Below, in pieces: positions 29,456 to 40,009 of a stretch of DNA of 64,000 nucleotides. How positions within the stretch are numbered: the stretch's first letter is position 1; each line of letters starts with the position of its first letter. Origin of the DNA: Microcoleus sp. FACHB-61 (lineage in GTDB: Bacteria > Cyanobacteriota > Cyanobacteriia > Cyanobacteriales > Microcoleaceae); NCBI GenBank assembly GCA_014695295.1, contig JACJNY010000057.1, positions 1 to 64,000 of the forward strand. The letters are read 5' to 3'. Below the pieces are notes generated by a model. The model made no database searches. It was not told the DNA's origin and saw only the letters and a program-made list of their open reading frames with translations. Position numbers and translations under genes: made by a program.

Positions 29456-30166
29456 ATGACAGTCAGTACAACCGACTTAAAAATTACCTGGGAAAAATTG
29501 CCAGACGACTTCATTTTAGACGAGAAACCTGTGGAAAATATCGACCAACCCTTGCTGGCTGCCGCCTTGCGGGAAATCTTAGAAATCGCAGGGCTAATTG
29601 TAACAGGAATATTAGTTGCCCCAAACATGGGAATTTGTGCGACAGTAGACAGCAAGCTAGTAATCAAAGCTCCAGATTGGTTTTATGCCCGCAACGTACA
29701 GCCGCTTTCTAGTCAAGAAATTCGCCGCAGTTACACTCCCAACTTAGAAGGAGAAGTCCCGGCGATTGTGATGGAATTTCTGTCAGCTAGTCCCAACGAT
29801 GAATATTCAATAAAACCAACGTATCCGCCGGGAAAATGGTTTTTTTACGAGCAAGTATTGCGAGTGCCAATCTATGCACTTTTTGAACCTGCCGCCGGAG
29901 TTCTCGAAGTCTATCAGTTGAATTCATCAGGAAGATATCAAGTACAGCAGCCGGATTCAAACAATCGTTATTGGATTGAAGGAATTGGGTTATTTCTGGG
30001 TGTTTGGCAGGGAACAAAAGCTGAAAGAACCGGATATTGGTTGCGGTGGTGGGATGAAAGCGGAGAGATGTTATTGTGGGGAGCAGAAATGGTAGAAAGG
30101 GAACGGCAGCGAGCCGATCGACTAGCTGCACAATTAAGAGCAGCAGGCATGGAACCAGAGGCCTAA
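29456..30166 (+). CDS. Uma2-family (DUF820) putative endonuclease
   Basis: A 236-residue member of the cyanobacterially expanded Uma2/DUF820 family, a PD-(D/E)XK nuclease-like fold without known role. The core has PAIVMEFLSASPNDEYS and YPPGKWFFYEQVLRVPIYALFEP, where E and the distal K/YEQ-type residues correspond to the family's active site. The C-terminus is a basic/acidic coiled coil (AEMVERERQRADRLAAQLRA), which is common in this family. It has GAGGTGA just upstream as an SD. Confidence 0.85.
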   Translation: MTVSTTDLKITWEKLPDDFILDEKPVENIDQPLLAAALREILEIAGLIVTGILVAPNMGICATVDSKLVIKAPDWFYARNVQPLSSQEIRRSYTPNLEGEVPAIVMEFLSASPNDEYSIKPTYPPGKWFFYEQVLRVPIYALFEPAAGVLEVYQLNSSGRYQVQQPDSNNRYWIEGIGLFLGVWQGTKAERTGYWLRWWDESGEMLLWGAEMVERERQRADRLAAQLRAAGMEPEA

Positions 30167-30325
30167 TGCAATAATGAGCAATTTAAAATTGTCCCTCTGC
30201 AATTTAATAGTGCTCATTAATTAAAAAGTATTGAACAACATCGCAAAAATCAATATTTATCTGCGTTAATTTACGTTAATCTGCCTTCATCAGCGGTTAA
30301 AACTTACATTCAGGAGACAGCAAAA

Positions 30326-30958
30326 TTGGCAAGAGTAAGAGTGCGGGAACACGTCAATCCCCTATCAATTAGATATCAAGCATCTGCAAGTCCCCCGGAT
30401 TGGACTAAAATCTATGCCGACTTAAATTTACCGCTGCATTTAGATATCGGCTGCGGCAGAGGACGGTTTTTGTGGCACATGGCGCAAGTACAAACTGACT
30501 GGAATTTTCTAGGATTAGAAATTCGGGAACCGCTGGTAGAAGAGGCGAATCTTTGGCGGGACGAAAAAGGCTTGACAAATTTGCACTATTTGTTTTGCAA
30601 TGCGAATAGTTCCCTGAAACCAATTTTAGAAACTTTACCCGCAGGTATTTTGCAGCGGGTTAGCATTCAGTTTCCCGATCCGTGGTTCAAGAAAAAGCAC
30701 CACAAACGGCGGGTGGTGCAGCAGGAATTAGTCAACGAATTGGCAACTTATCTGGCAATTGGCGGCGAAGTGTTTATTCAGTCAGATATTGAGGAAGTAG
30801 AAAGGGAAATGTGCGATCGCTTTTCATCTCACCCGAGTTTTAAACGTCAAAATGGGGGCGAATGGTTAGCAGAAAATCCCCTGCCTGTTCCTACTGAAAG
30901 AGAAATTGCTACTCTGAAACGGGGCGAACCAGTTTATCGAGCACTGTATCAAAAATAA
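30326..30958 (+). CDS. trmB: tRNA (guanine-N7-)-methyltransferase
   Basis: SAM-dependent methyltransferase making m7G46 in the tRNA variable loop. The 210-residue protein has the SAM-binding [15 protein letters not shown] and the substrate motif [17 protein letters not shown], plus the C-terminal [19 protein letters not shown]. It starts with TTG at 30326, supported by AGGAG at 30312-30316, ten bases upstream. It is followed by a large inverted repeat that separates it from the convergent glycosyltransferase gene. Confidence 0.95.
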   Translation: MARVRVREHVNPLSIRYQASASPPDWTKIYADLNLPLHLDIGCGRGRFLWHMAQVQTDWNFLGLEIREPLVEEANLWRDEKGLTNLHYLFCNANSSLKPILETLPAGILQRVSIQFPDPWFKKKHHKRRVVQQELVNELATYLAIGGEVFIQSDIEEVEREMCDRFSSHPSFKRQNGGEWLAENPLPVPTEREIATLKRGEPVYRALYQK

Positions 30959-31023
30959 TGCTTGCTTTTGCAAACTCACCTTTGTAATAAAGGTTATAAC
31001 TTACATCTTGCACCTTTGTTAGG

Positions 31024-31085
31024 AACAGGCAAGATGCCTGTTCCACAAAACTTAATTTTCTTGTGGAACGGGCATCTTGCCTGTT
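31024..31085. terminator. 25-bp inverted repeat between convergent genes
   Basis: Arms 31024-31048 and 31061-31085 are complementary over 25 positions with one mismatch, around a 12-base loop. Each arm itself contains the palindrome AACAGGC...GCCTGTT. It lies between trmB and the glycosyltransferase gene and could terminate both; it belongs to a dispersed family with another copy at 51873-51896. Confidence 0.6.
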
Positions 31086-31106
31086 AATAAAAGAATTATT
31101 TCTAAC

Positions 31107-32621
31107 TTAAACCCAAGATGGCAGCCACATCCTAATTTTCCATTCCATTTGCGATAAAGGCAGTCCCAAATACATAGGCATCCAGAAAATAAAAGCACCC
31201 AAAACCAGAAAAATAATTGTTACCCCCATCCCTCGGAGTCGAGTTTGAGGGCTGTGCAGCCACCTGTCAACCCACCAAGCAAGTGCTAAGCCTGAAAACA
31301 CAGAACAGCCCATATAATGGTATAAAAATATGCAGCGACTCACCTTCACCCAAGGCAGCAAATTAGCGGCCCAATTAACTATTAAATATAACGCCAGCCA
31401 CATTTCAGCAGTCGGCGGAAACAAAATCGGGCGCTGCTTTTCTATCGTGTCAACAGAAGCCTCGTTGCGCGTTTGCAGCCACACCAAAATCCGGTGAACT
31501 AAAACTCCTATTACTAGCAGTAAAGCTAAAGTTGACAGCCACCAAAGGAAGGGATTGCCCATCGCGTGAACGTCAAAAATTGCCTGAGTTGCACCTTCAG
31601 GTAAAGGCGGCAAAACCGGATCTGGTTGTGCATTGCTGCTAGCAGTTTTGTAGAAGTAAACTATCGGGCGAAGCATCAAAGGCCAACTGTACCAAGTGGA
31701 ACAGTAAGGATGCACGTCGGGCCCGCTTTTAATCCGCTGGTGATAAGTCAAAATTTCCGTTTGCATCTTCCAAAAATCGGGAGTGGGATTGAGATGCAGG
31801 TGAGGAATCCAGGATAGGCTGTAAACTAAAATAGGAATGACAGCTAGAGTCAAACCTACTTCTATAAAATTGAGTTTAGTCAGTTTTTGTACGGGACTTT
31901 CGGGAGGCATTAAAGCCGAATTTACCTGGCGGCTTTGTTCTTCATCTCCTTTGTTACCCTGGATAAAACGAACTGCCCAAGCACAGATTAAAATTAGATA
32001 AGTACCGAAAAGAAACCACAATCCGTTCCATTTGATAGCCGCAGATGCGCCGAAACCTATCCCGGCTAGTACCAGCCAAAGCCAGCGCTTTTTGCCTTCG
32101 ACTTCTACGGATTTTAAAATAAATAACTGACCTAAAATTCCAAATAAAACCAGATAAATGTTGTTCAGCGCGTAGCGAGACTCAACTAAAAACAAACCGT
32201 CGCAGGCGATAAAGAAAGCAGCAAGAAAAGCAAAGGTGCGGCGCCGAACTAGCTGATAAGCTAGCGCCCCCACAACTAGGGGAATAAAGGAACCTGTGAG
32301 AGCATTCAGCCAGCGGTAATCCCAAGGGGAAAGCAGGGAGCCAGCCAGACTGTTGACGGCTGTTTTTCCGAAGGGAAGGTGAGTGCCGATCCAAATGCCG
32401 ATCGCAATTATGTACTGGCTCAGAGGCGGGTGAGCGTTGAAAAACGGAGTTTTGGTGAGATAATCGTTGGCAAATTTAGCGTAATAAACCTCGTCAAATA
32501 CTAAAGTGTTAAATCGCTCCAGTTCCCAAAAGCGGAGAGTTAAGGATAGGAGGAACACACCGAGCATTCCCAGGGCAAAAACAAAAATTGATTTGTTGGA
32601 TTGTTTTTTGTTGGGGTTCAT
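31107..32621 (-). CDS. Phospholipid-carrier-dependent glycosyltransferase (GT39/PMT-like)
   Basis: A 504-residue polytopic membrane protein with roughly ten hydrophobic segments. The first external loop has FDEVYYAKFANDYLTK and NAHPPLSQYII, where the Asp-Glu pair is the catalytic hallmark of protein O-mannosyltransferase-like (GT39) enzymes. These transfer sugars from polyprenyl phosphate to protein or lipid outside the membrane. The C-terminal half has YHYMGCSVFSGLALAWW, as in the PMT C-terminal four-helix domain. Acceptor and sugar are unknown. It is a single gene. Confidence 0.88.
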   Translation of the reverse strand: MNPNKKQSNKSIFVFALGMLGVFLLSLTLRFWELERFNTLVFDEVYYAKFANDYLTKTPFFNAHPPLSQYIIAIGIWIGTHLPFGKTAVNSLAGSLLSPWDYRWLNALTGSFIPLVVGALAYQLVRRRTFAFLAAFFIACDGLFLVESRYALNNIYLVLFGILGQLFILKSVEVEGKKRWLWLVLAGIGFGASAAIKWNGLWFLFGTYLILICAWAVRFIQGNKGDEEQSRQVNSALMPPESPVQKLTKLNFIEVGLTLAVIPILVYSLSWIPHLHLNPTPDFWKMQTEILTYHQRIKSGPDVHPYCSTWYSWPLMLRPIVYFYKTASSNAQPDPVLPPLPEGATQAIFDVHAMGNPFLWWLSTLALLLVIGVLVHRILVWLQTRNEASVDTIEKQRPILFPPTAEMWLALYLIVNWAANLLPWVKVSRCIFLYHYMGCSVFSGLALAWWVDRWLHSPQTRLRGMGVTIIFLVLGAFIFWMPMYLGLPLSQMEWKIRMWLPSWV

Positions 32622-32897
32622 AAAACATCAAAAAATAGTGGATGCGAGGTTTGGGAGCGATCGCTAATTTAAAAATACTGAGTTGAGAATAGCGTAAAAA
32701 TTACAATTATGACTTTTAACCTTCGCCCAGGCAAATCAGATGCGGGCGATCGCGCTTGGAGGGTGCGGCACTACGTGCAGCGGCGGAATTGCACAATATG
32801 CTCCCGATGTAACCGGCACGAAGGAAGGGAAAGCGCACCTGACAAGCTGCGATCGACTATGATACCGGTTAACAAGGTCTTGTTTGAGCAGGTATTT

Positions 32898-35800
32898 ATG
32901 AATATCACACTTTGGGTTTGGGGGCGCTACGGACTCGCTGTAAGTGCTCTGATTTTGCTAGGAGTCCCGGCGGTAGCTGCACCCAGTGCGATTAAAATTA
33001 GTCAAGGGGTATCGCAGCAGTCCGGGGAAAACCCGGCGGCGGATGCTCAAAGAGCTTTTACAGAAGGGGATCAACTGTACCAGCAGGGGACAGCGGAATC
33101 TTTAAGAAAAGCGATCGCCAAGTTTGAAGAATTATTAAAGCTGTATCGGCAAGCGGGCGATCGCGCTGGGGAGGCTACCACCCTCCACAGCATCGGCAAA
33201 GTATACTCAGATTTGGGAGAAAAACAGAAAGCGCTAGAGTATTACAGCCAGTCCCTTCCCCTGAGTCGGGCAATAGGCGATCGTTCAGGGGAAGCTGTCA
33301 CCCTCACCCACATCGGCAGAGTCTACTCAGTTTTAGGAGAAAAACAGAAAGCCCTAGACTATTACAATCAGTCCCTTTCTTTGAGCCGGGTAATAGGCGA
33401 TCGCCAAAAAGAAGCCTACAACCTTCTAGGTATTGGCATGATCTACGCAGAATTTGGAGAACACCAGAAAGCGCTAGAGTATTACAATCAGTCCTTTTCT
33501 TTGAGCCAGGAAATAGGCGATCGCCGTTGGCAAGCTTTCACCTTGATCGTCGTTGGCAATGTCTATTCAGGTTTGGGAGAGAAACAGAAAGCCCTAGATT
33601 ATTACAACCAATCTCTTCCCCTCAGTCGAGAAACAGGCGATCGCTCTGTTGAAGCCTTCGCCCTGATTTGTGCTGGTAGAGTCTACTCAGAATTGGGAGA
33701 GAAACAAACAGCCTTAGACTCTTACAACCAGTCCCTTAAATTGTTCCGGGCTATAGGTGAACGCGAACAAGAAGCTCGTACCCTTAACTACATAGGTATT
33801 GTCTATTCAGAGTTGGGAGAAAAACAGAAAGCCCTAGAGCATTACGGCCAGTCTCTTCCCATCAGCCAAGCTGTGGGCGATCGCTCGGGGCAAGCTGGTA
33901 CTCTAATCAGCATTGGCCATGTCTACTCAGAATTGGGAGACCAACAGAAAGCTTTAGAGTATTACAGCCAGTCCCTTGCAATTTTCCAGACTCTAGGCGA
34001 TCGCTCCTCAGCAGCAACCACTCTCACCAGCATTGGCATTGCCTACTCAGAATTAGGAGACAAAGAGAAAGCCTTAGAATATTTTAACCAATCCCTTATC
34101 CTCAAGCGAATAGTAGGCGATCGCTCTGGAGAAGCTCGCACCCTCACTGGCATTGGTAACATATACGCCGAATTAGAAGACCAACAAAAAGCCCTAAACT
34201 ATTACAATCAGTCTCTTTCTTTGAGCCGGGAAGCACGCGATCGCCAAAGAGAAGCCTACAGCCTTATAGGTATCGGCAGGAGCTACGCAGAATTAGGAAA
34301 CAAAGAGAAAGCATTAGAGTATTTCAATCAATCCCTTCCTCTGAGTCAAGCCACCCTCGATCGCTCCTTAGAAGCTCTTACCCTCTATAGTATTGCTACT
34401 ATCAAACGTGACTCTGGCAATCTTAACGAAGCTCTCACTGAGATTGAAGCCTCCCTCAAAATTATTGAAAGCCTCCGCACCAAAATTGCCAGCCCAGAAC
34501 TCCGCACCTCATACTTTGCCACCGTACAAAACTATTACCAGTTCTACATTGACCTGTTAATGCAACTGCACAAAACGCAACCCAAATCTGGTTATGATAC
34601 CAAAGCCTTTGAAGCCAGCGAACGTTCCCGCGCCCGCAGTCTCCTCGAACTTCTGCAAGAAGCAAATGCCGATATTCGCCAAAGTGTCGCCCCCGAATTA
34701 TTGCAGCGAGAACGCAGTTTGCAACAGCAACTCGATGCCCTTGAAAAACGGCGCGTCGAAGTTCTCAATCGCCCCAACTACACTCCCACTCAAGAAGCAG
34801 AATTAGAACAACAACGGCAAACTTTAATCGCACAATATCAGGACATTCAAACACAAATCCGCGCTACTAGCCCCCGTTACGCAGCCCTCACCCAACCGCA
34901 ACCTCTAACGCTTGCACAAATTCAACAACAAATCCTCGATGAGAATACAATTTTACTCCAGTATTTTCTAGGGAAAGATCGCAGCTATCTCTGGGCTGTC
35001 ACGAAAACCAGCATCACCAGTTATGAATTACCAAAAGCTGCCGAAATCGAGACAACTGCCAAAAACTTTCGCGATGCTGTCACAGCTCCAAGTTCCCGAA
35101 ACAACCCCAATCAAGTCGCCCAAGCCAACGATGCTATCAGTCAAATTATCTTACAGCCCGTTGCTGCCCAACTCGGTCAAAAGCGCCTGCTCATAGTTGG
35201 CGATGGCGTTTTGAATTACCTCCCTTTTGCTGCCCTTTCCCTCCCCGGAAAATCAGGTGAAAATGGGAATCCCCCTTTAATAGTAGACCATGAAATCGTG
35301 CTGCTGCCTTCAGCTTCCACCTTGGGAATATTAAGACAAAACTACAATGACAGACAACCTCCTAATCGGAGTTTAGCCATACTCGCCGACCCAGTTTTTA
35401 GCGCTAACGATGAACGAGTTAAAAATTCTTCTTCAGCCACCACTCAGCAAGCGGTAGAATCAGCAAATCCCGGTTTAAGTCGCTCCAGAGGCGACAAGAC
35501 CGGACAGTTTGACCGTTTAAATTTTACTCGCCAAGAATCTCAAATTATTCAAGCGTTATTCCCGGCTAATTCTCGCACTGAATCTTTGGGTTTTGCAGCC
35601 AGTCGTGCCACAGCAACTAGCCCAAATTTAAGCCAATATAAAATCATTCATTTTGCCACTCACGGTTTCGCCAATAGCGCTCACCCGGAACTGTCGGGAA
35701 TCGTCATGTCGCTGGTAGATGAAAAGGGCAACCCTTTAAACGGATTCCTGCGACTTACTGATATTTTTAATCTCAAATTAGCAGCAGATTTAGTAGTGTT

Positions 35801-36086
35801 AAGTGCCTGTCAAACCGGATTAGGGCAGAACATTCAAGGCGAGGGCATGGTAGGATTAACGCGGGGATTTATGTATGCGGGGGCTCAGCGAGTTGTGGTG
35901 AGTTTGTGGAATGTGGATGATGAAGCAACAGCTACGTTAATGTCAAGTTTCTATCAGGGAATGCTGCAAAAAGGGTTAACGCCAGCGGCGGCATTGAGGG
36001 CGGCGCAACAGGAAATGTTGAAGCAGGAAGAGTGGCGTTCTCCTTATTATTGGGCGGCTTTTACGCTGCAGGGGGAATGGCGATAA
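32898..36086 (+). CDS. Exported TPR-CHAT protein
   Basis: About 1062 residues from the ATG at 32898, which begins an excellent signal peptide ([13 protein letters not shown]...PAVAAPS). The frame is open from 32709, but the extra 63 residues do not look like protein. Eleven TPR-like units of exactly 40 residues follow (DNA about 33181-34440), each with [23 protein letters not shown]. A helical linker leads to a C-terminal CHAT domain with His in HFATHGFAN and Cys in LSACQTGLG, the caspase-like dyad. The family is abundant in multicellular cyanobacteria; some members are proteases activated in cell-death or defence pathways, but none adjoins a partner gene here. HIP1 octamers recur once per TPR unit. 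Confidence 0.9.
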   Translation: MNITLWVWGRYGLAVSALILLGVPAVAAPSAIKISQGVSQQSGENPAADAQRAFTEGDQLYQQGTAESLRKAIAKFEELLKLYRQAGDRAGEATTLHSIGKVYSDLGEKQKALEYYSQSLPLSRAIGDRSGEAVTLTHIGRVYSVLGEKQKALDYYNQSLSLSRVIGDRQKEAYNLLGIGMIYAEFGEHQKALEYYNQSFSLSQEIGDRRWQAFTLIVVGNVYSGLGEKQKALDYYNQSLPLSRETGDRSVEAFALICAGRVYSELGEKQTALDSYNQSLKLFRAIGEREQEARTLNYIGIVYSELGEKQKALEHYGQSLPISQAVGDRSGQAGTLISIGHVYSELGDQQKALEYYSQSLAIFQTLGDRSSAATTLTSIGIAYSELGDKEKALEYFNQSLILKRIVGDRSGEARTLTGIGNIYAELEDQQKALNYYNQSLSLSREARDRQREAYSLIGIGRSYAELGNKEKALEYFNQSLPLSQATLDRSLEALTLYSIATIKRDSGNLNEALTEIEASLKIIESLRTKIASPELRTSYFATVQNYYQFYIDLLMQLHKTQPKSGYDTKAFEASERSRARSLLELLQEANADIRQSVAPELLQRERSLQQQLDALEKRRVEVLNRPNYTPTQEAELEQQRQTLIAQYQDIQTQIRATSPRYAALTQPQPLTLAQIQQQILDENTILLQYFLGKDRSYLWAVTKTSITSYELPKAAEIETTAKNFRDAVTAPSSRNNPNQVAQANDAISQIILQPVAAQLGQKRLLIVGDGVLNYLPFAALSLPGKSGENGNPPLIVDHEIVLLPSASTLGILRQNYNDRQPPNRSLAILADPVFSANDERVKNSSSATTQQAVESANPGLSRSRGDKTGQFDRLNFTRQESQIIQALFPANSRTESLGFAASRATATSPNLSQYKIIHFATHGFANSAHPELSGIVMSLVDEKGNPLNGFLRLTDIFNLKLAADLVVLSACQTGLGQNIQGEGMVGLTRGFMYAGAQRVVVSLWNVDDEATATLMSSFYQGMLQKGLTPAAALRAAQQEMLKQEEWRSPYYWAAFTLQGEWR

Positions 36087-36228
36087 ATTTTATGAAAAAA
36101 ACCAGCATTAATTCCAATTCCGGGCGAGTGTAAGTCTGGCGAGAACTTTTTGCGGTGAATCAGGATACCAAAAAAAAGCGGCTCCGCTTGTCGCAGAACC
36201 GCCGTCACAGAGGATGAAAAATCAAAAC

Positions 36229-37305
36229 TTAACGCACAGCGCCCTGTACTGAAGGTGATTCAATTGTTTTCATGAAGTACAGCTTCACTAATTGCCAGCC
36301 GTTCGACAGATACAAAGGCAATTTTTGGAAGAACTGCAAGAATTTCGGAGTATTAGAAGCAACAATTGCAGTCAACTGCTGATTGTTCTTGAGGCAAACA
36401 TCCAGCCGCTCGTAAAACTCGGGGTTGTTCACGTCCAGCATGACGGGGAATACGCGGCCTGCTGTTTCGTTGGTCTTTTTAATCACTTCAATGTCGTATT
36501 CGCGAGCATCGAGTCCGAGCGATCGATAAAAACCTGCGCGCTGGATATCATTGAGATACATTGTCGCGAACACTGACAGCAAGAAGAAACGGCACCAAAG
36601 CTTAGCGCGCCAATCATTCAACATCTGAGGCTGAGCTCTCATCACCGCATCGAAGAAATCTCCGTGGCGGTTTTCATCCTGGCACCAATTTTCAAAGAAT
36701 CGGAAAATCGGATAAATCTGGTCTTCAGGATGCGCTTTTAAGTGCTGGTAAATCGTGATGTAGCGCCAATAACCGATCTTTTCCGACAAGTAAGTCGCGT
36801 AGAAAATAAACTTCGGCTTAAAGAATGTGTAACTGCGGCTCTTTGTCAAGAAACCCAAATCTAGGGACAAATTAAAGTCCGAGAGAGCTTTGTTGAGGAA
36901 TCCGGCGTGCCGCGCTTCGTCGCGGGACATCAGCAAGAAACCTTCGGCCAGCACTGGATTTTTGTCCTTGAGCTTGCGTGCCAACTCTTTGTAGAGCAAG
37001 AAGCCAGAAAACTCAGCGGTGCAGGAACGTTCCAGGAATTCAATGAACAACTGGCGCTTTTCGCCGTCGATGTGTTCCCAAGATTGCTCGAACTCGGCAT
37101 CCCGCACGAAGTGGTTGCGGTTGTAGTCAACGCGAAATTCTTTAATAATTGCTTGCAGTTCAGCTTCATTTACCGTGATGTCCATTTTGGCCATCTCGTC
37201 AAAGTCTGTTGTGTAAAATCTCGGCGTGAGAATAGTTTCTTTGGCTGGGGCTTTCACTCCCGGCCGCATTTCTTCAAAAGTGGGTTTTTTGAGGGAATCT
37301 ACCAT
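36229..37305 (-). CDS. acsF: Mg-protoporphyrin IX monomethyl ester (oxidative) cyclase
   Basis: Aerobic di-iron cyclase that forms ring E of chlorophyll at the membrane. The 358-residue protein has the ferritin-like iron ligands in [32 protein letters not shown] and [18 protein letters not shown]. It lacks membrane segments of its own but is membrane associated in other cyanobacteria. The partner subunit Ycf54 is encoded at 49310-49636. It is read alone, divergent from the TM2-domain gene, and the 376-bp spacer between them holds its promoter. Confidence 0.97.
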   Translation of the reverse strand: MVDSLKKPTFEEMRPGVKAPAKETILTPRFYTTDFDEMAKMDITVNEAELQAIIKEFRVDYNRNHFVRDAEFEQSWEHIDGEKRQLFIEFLERSCTAEFSGFLLYKELARKLKDKNPVLAEGFLLMSRDEARHAGFLNKALSDFNLSLDLGFLTKSRSYTFFKPKFIFYATYLSEKIGYWRYITIYQHLKAHPEDQIYPIFRFFENWCQDENRHGDFFDAVMRAQPQMLNDWRAKLWCRFFLLSVFATMYLNDIQRAGFYRSLGLDAREYDIEVIKKTNETAGRVFPVMLDVNNPEFYERLDVCLKNNQQLTAIVASNTPKFLQFFQKLPLYLSNGWQLVKLYFMKTIESPSVQGAVR

Positions 37306-37681
37306 ATGTTTATTGGATTTCTGCTTATAACTACTCTGAGCTTCAGTTGTCGGTTACTGCGGGCGATCGCTCGCCCCTGTCTGTTCGTCTTCGGCAGGTC
37401 GCCCGATCGGCCTCGTTATACTTTACCAAGCTCTCGACCCTGGAAATATATTGCTGGCGTTAAGAATTGCTACGCAGAATTACTCATGGGAGTGTGAGAG
37501 ACTGGGAGGGAGGGAGACTGGGAGTGGGGGAGACTGGGATAATTTCAATTTTTGTGTTCTCTCTTCCTTCAGATGATGCACAAATCTCTCCTGGTGTCAA
37601 ACTGTTCAAACACTACATACAAAGTACAAAATATAGAGAGGGAGTCCAATAGTTAGAATAACCAAGCAGGACGGTCAGAAA
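37306..37681. other. Divergent spacer between acsF and the TM2 gene
   Basis: It contains a short GAGACTGGGA-type repeat (three copies, 37497-37539) and a G-rich stretch. No gene is supported. The promoter of acsF should lie near 37310-37450, but I cannot place it. Confidence 0.5.
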
Positions 37682-38158
37682 ATGAGCAATTTAGGTGTTA
37701 GTTACCTTTTATGGGCAGCTTGTTTTTTCGGCCCATTCGGACTCCACCGCCTCTACAACGGCAAGATTGGTACGGGTTTACTGTGGCTGTTTACCTTTGG
37801 TTTGTTTGGGTTCGGCCAATTGTTTGACTTGCTGCTGCTCCCGAACATGGTAGACGAACACAATGCCAGTCTCAGAGGCAAACTCGGCGTATCTCGCGAA
37901 GGTATACCGCTATATCCAGTCAGCGGGGCGATCGCCGCGACATACCCCAAGCAAACTCCCGACCAGTTAGGGGTTAAACTCCTGAAGGCAGCTTATACCA
38001 AGAAGGGAAGATTATCTGTCACCCAAGGGGTGATGGCAACCGGCGCTACTTTTGCCGAAGTGGAAGAGGCTTTTACGGCAATGCTCAAAACCGGTTATGT
38101 GAGTATCGAGAACGATTCAGTAACTGGCGTCGTGATGTACCACTTTCACGAACTTTAG
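37682..38158 (+). CDS. TM2-domain membrane protein
   Basis: A 158-residue protein. Residues 5-55 form a TM2 domain: two membrane helices with the motif GPFGLHRLYNGKIGTGLLWLFTFGLFGFGQLFDL. The soluble second half (DQLGVKLLKAAYTKKGRLSV...MLKTGYVSIEND) looks like a small winged-helix module, an arrangement common in cyanobacteria. Function unknown. Start ATG at 37682 follows AGGACGGTCAGAAA, a weak SD. Confidence 0.85.
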   Translation: MSNLGVSYLLWAACFFGPFGLHRLYNGKIGTGLLWLFTFGLFGFGQLFDLLLLPNMVDEHNASLRGKLGVSREGIPLYPVSGAIAATYPKQTPDQLGVKLLKAAYTKKGRLSVTQGVMATGATFAEVEEAFTAMLKTGYVSIENDSVTGVVMYHFHEL

Positions 38159-38166
38159 CTGGTGCG

Positions 38167-38306
38167 GGTGCGTCAGAATCGGCGATTTTCGGGCGTTGTT
38201 CGAGAAGCTAATCGCTGAGGCACCCTACCGGGATTTAGCTGCACCAGGTGCGTCAGCTCGGGGATTTTATGTATTGTTCGAGAAGCTAATCGCTGACGCA
38301 ACCTAC
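38167..38306. repeat. Two direct copies of a 60-62-bp hairpin repeat
   Basis: Copies at 38167-38228 and 38247-38306 share TGCGTCAG at the left and GAAGCTAATCGCTGA(C/G)GCA at the right; in the second copy TGCGTCAG and CTGACGCA are exact inverted ends, so the unit can fold. They lie in the spacer before rpmF. Confidence 0.85.
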
Positions 38307-38337
38307 TACTGGCCCAACGTCTGAGCGATCGCCGAAG

Positions 38338-38388
38338 TCTAAAATCTAAAATCTAAAATCTAAAATCTAAAATCTAAAATCTAAAATC
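38338..38388. repeat. AATCTAA heptanucleotide array
   Basis: Seven tandem AATCTAA units immediately upstream of the rpmF leader; same family as 13761-13793 and 54265-54292. Confidence 0.9.
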
Positions 38389-38506
38389 GACTGACGAATG
38401 CCTTCTGGCGAATGCCTTCTGACGAATGCCGTTTTTGGAGCAAGCATTGCTGGCAAAATCGGCTAGAATGTTTGTTTGTCTATATAAGCAGAAAGTATTT
38501 AGCGTC

Positions 38507-38680
38507 ATGGCAGTCCCTAAGAAGAAAACCTCCAAATCCAAGAAGAATATGCGCAAGGCCACCTGGAAGCGCAAAGCTGTAGTAGCAGCTCAGAAAGCTC
38601 TGTCCCTGGGCAAATCAGTTCTGACTGGGCGTTCCAACAGCTTCGTGTATCCCGGCAATGAAGAAGAAGAGGAAGAATAA
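38507..38680 (+). CDS. rpmF: 50S ribosomal protein L32
   Basis: A 57-residue ribosomal protein starting [24 protein letters not shown], the diagnostic L32 N-terminus, ending in an acidic run (NEEEEEE) found in cyanobacterial L32. The frame is open from 38426, but the ATG at 38507 is the true start. No zinc-binding Cys pair is present, so this is the C-minus type. A terminator follows directly. Confidence 0.95.
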   Translation: MAVPKKKTSKSKKNMRKATWKRKAVVAAQKALSLGKSVLTGRSNSFVYPGNEEEEEE

Positions 38681-38692
38681 AAACGAAATAGT

Positions 38693-38716
38693 GGGCATCG
38701 GGTTCGCCCAATGCCC
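38693..38716. terminator. Bidirectional terminator between rpmF and queA
   Basis: GGGCAT (38693-38698) pairs with ATGCCC (38711-38716), with an inner GGG/CCC stem around a TTCG tetraloop. A/T-rich tracts lie on both sides (AATAAAAACG on the left, CAATTTTTG on the right), suiting the convergent genes. Confidence 0.75.
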
Positions 38717-38722
38717 GATCGA

Positions 38723-39865
38723 TCAATCAATTTTTGCTGTTGGTAAAATCAGCATGGCATCGCCAAAGGAATAAAAGCGGTACTGATGGTCGATCGCCTC
38801 TCGGTACAAATCCAACAGCCGAGGCCTTCCAATCATCGCACTTACCATCATCATCAAAGTAGAGCGGGGCAAGTGAAAATTTGTAATCATCCCGTCTACA
38901 ACCCGCCACTTGTAGCCCGGGTAGATAAACAAATTTGTCGGGCCGCAAAAAGGCTGCAAGGAAAAATCGCCGCTCGCCGCGGCGGCTCCCTCTAAAGCTC
39001 GCACTGCTGTCGTACCCACGGCAAAGATTCGCCCGCCTCTAGCTTGAGTTTCGCGGATTTTATCGACGGTGGCGGGGGGTACTTCCACCCATTCGCCGTG
39101 CATTTTGTGAGCCGTCACGTCTGCCACCTCCACCGGGCGAAACGTCCCTACTCCGACGTGTAGGGTGACAAAAGTTTTTTCGATTCCCCGCTCCTGCAAA
39201 CGGCTGAACAATTCTTCGGTGAAGTGCAAGCCGGCAGTGGGGGCAGCCACCGCCCCGAGCCGCTCGGCATAAACAGTCTGGTACTGTTCCGGCGCTGCTT
39301 GGGAATTTTCGATATAGGGCGGCAGGGGTACGTGGCCGTATTCGTCCAAAAACTTCGCCAGAGTCGCATCTGTGGGGATGTCAAACTCCAACAGCCGTCC
39401 CCCTGTGGCGTCGTCCCTCTCTATAACTGTCGCAGTCAATCGACGACGATCGAGCCCGCCGGCTTCGGGAAGCCTACAGCAAGGAGCTGCTGCGGAGTCC
39501 TCACAGGCTGGGGCGATCGGGTCAAACTCAATTTGTGACCCCAACTTTAAGCGTTTCCCCGGTTTCACCAAAGCCAGCCAGCAGTTGTGCTGCCGTTCTT
39601 CCATCAACAATATCTCCACAGCCGGGCCGTTGGGTTTGTGCCCGTAGAGCCTCGCGGGCAGCACGCGGGTGTTGTTGAGTACCAGCAAGTCTCCGGGCTC
39701 CAGCAAATCTGGCAAATCCCGGAAAATCCGGTGTTGCTGGCTGCTAGGAGAATCTACAGCCAGCAAGCGAGAACTGTCCCTCGGCACTACGGGATTTTGG
39801 GCAATGCGCGAGGGGGGAAGTTCGTAGTCGTAGCCGTCCAAAGACCAGTCAAGCTCTGTCATCAA
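38723..39865 (-). CDS. queA: SAM:tRNA ribosyltransferase-isomerase
   Basis: Transfers ribose from SAM to preQ1-modified tRNA to make epoxyqueuosine. The 380-residue protein has the N-terminal [33 protein letters not shown] and the C-terminal [46 protein letters not shown]. It is longer than the ~345-residue enzymes of other bacteria, with extra residues around 136-155 ([15 protein letters not shown]) in the first domain. Two adjacent ATGs (39865, 39862) could start it. Confidence 0.95.
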   Translation of the reverse strand: MMTELDWSLDGYDYELPPSRIAQNPVVPRDSSRLLAVDSPSSQQHRIFRDLPDLLEPGDLLVLNNTRVLPARLYGHKPNGPAVEILLMEERQHNCWLALVKPGKRLKLGSQIEFDPIAPACEDSAAAPCCRLPEAGGLDRRRLTATVIERDDATGGRLLEFDIPTDATLAKFLDEYGHVPLPPYIENSQAAPEQYQTVYAERLGAVAAPTAGLHFTEELFSRLQERGIEKTFVTLHVGVGTFRPVEVADVTAHKMHGEWVEVPPATVDKIRETQARGGRIFAVGTTAVRALEGAAAASGDFSLQPFCGPTNLFIYPGYKWRVVDGMITNFHLPRSTLMMMVSAMIGRPRLLDLYREAIDHQYRFYSFGDAMLILPTAKID

Positions 39866-40009
39866 GTGAATTCCTGTGCGATCGATCTGTCAACTGGGTA
39901 ACAAATTGGGTAAAAACCCCCATCCAAAGTCGGGTGCTTTTCCCCTTGTGGCGGCGGGTATAGCCCGCCATGATAGAGGTATAGCATCAGCTTTGCTCGA
40001 AGGATCGTT

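Noticed and set aside
36907-37497. Plus-strand 196-codon ORF opposite acsF
   Set aside because: Antisense to the conserved di-iron enzyme; Phe-rich and unlike any protein family.
38338-38388. AATCTAA repeats as a CRISPR array
   Set aside because: The units are 7 bp in strict tandem with no spacers, so this is a heptamer repeat, not CRISPR.
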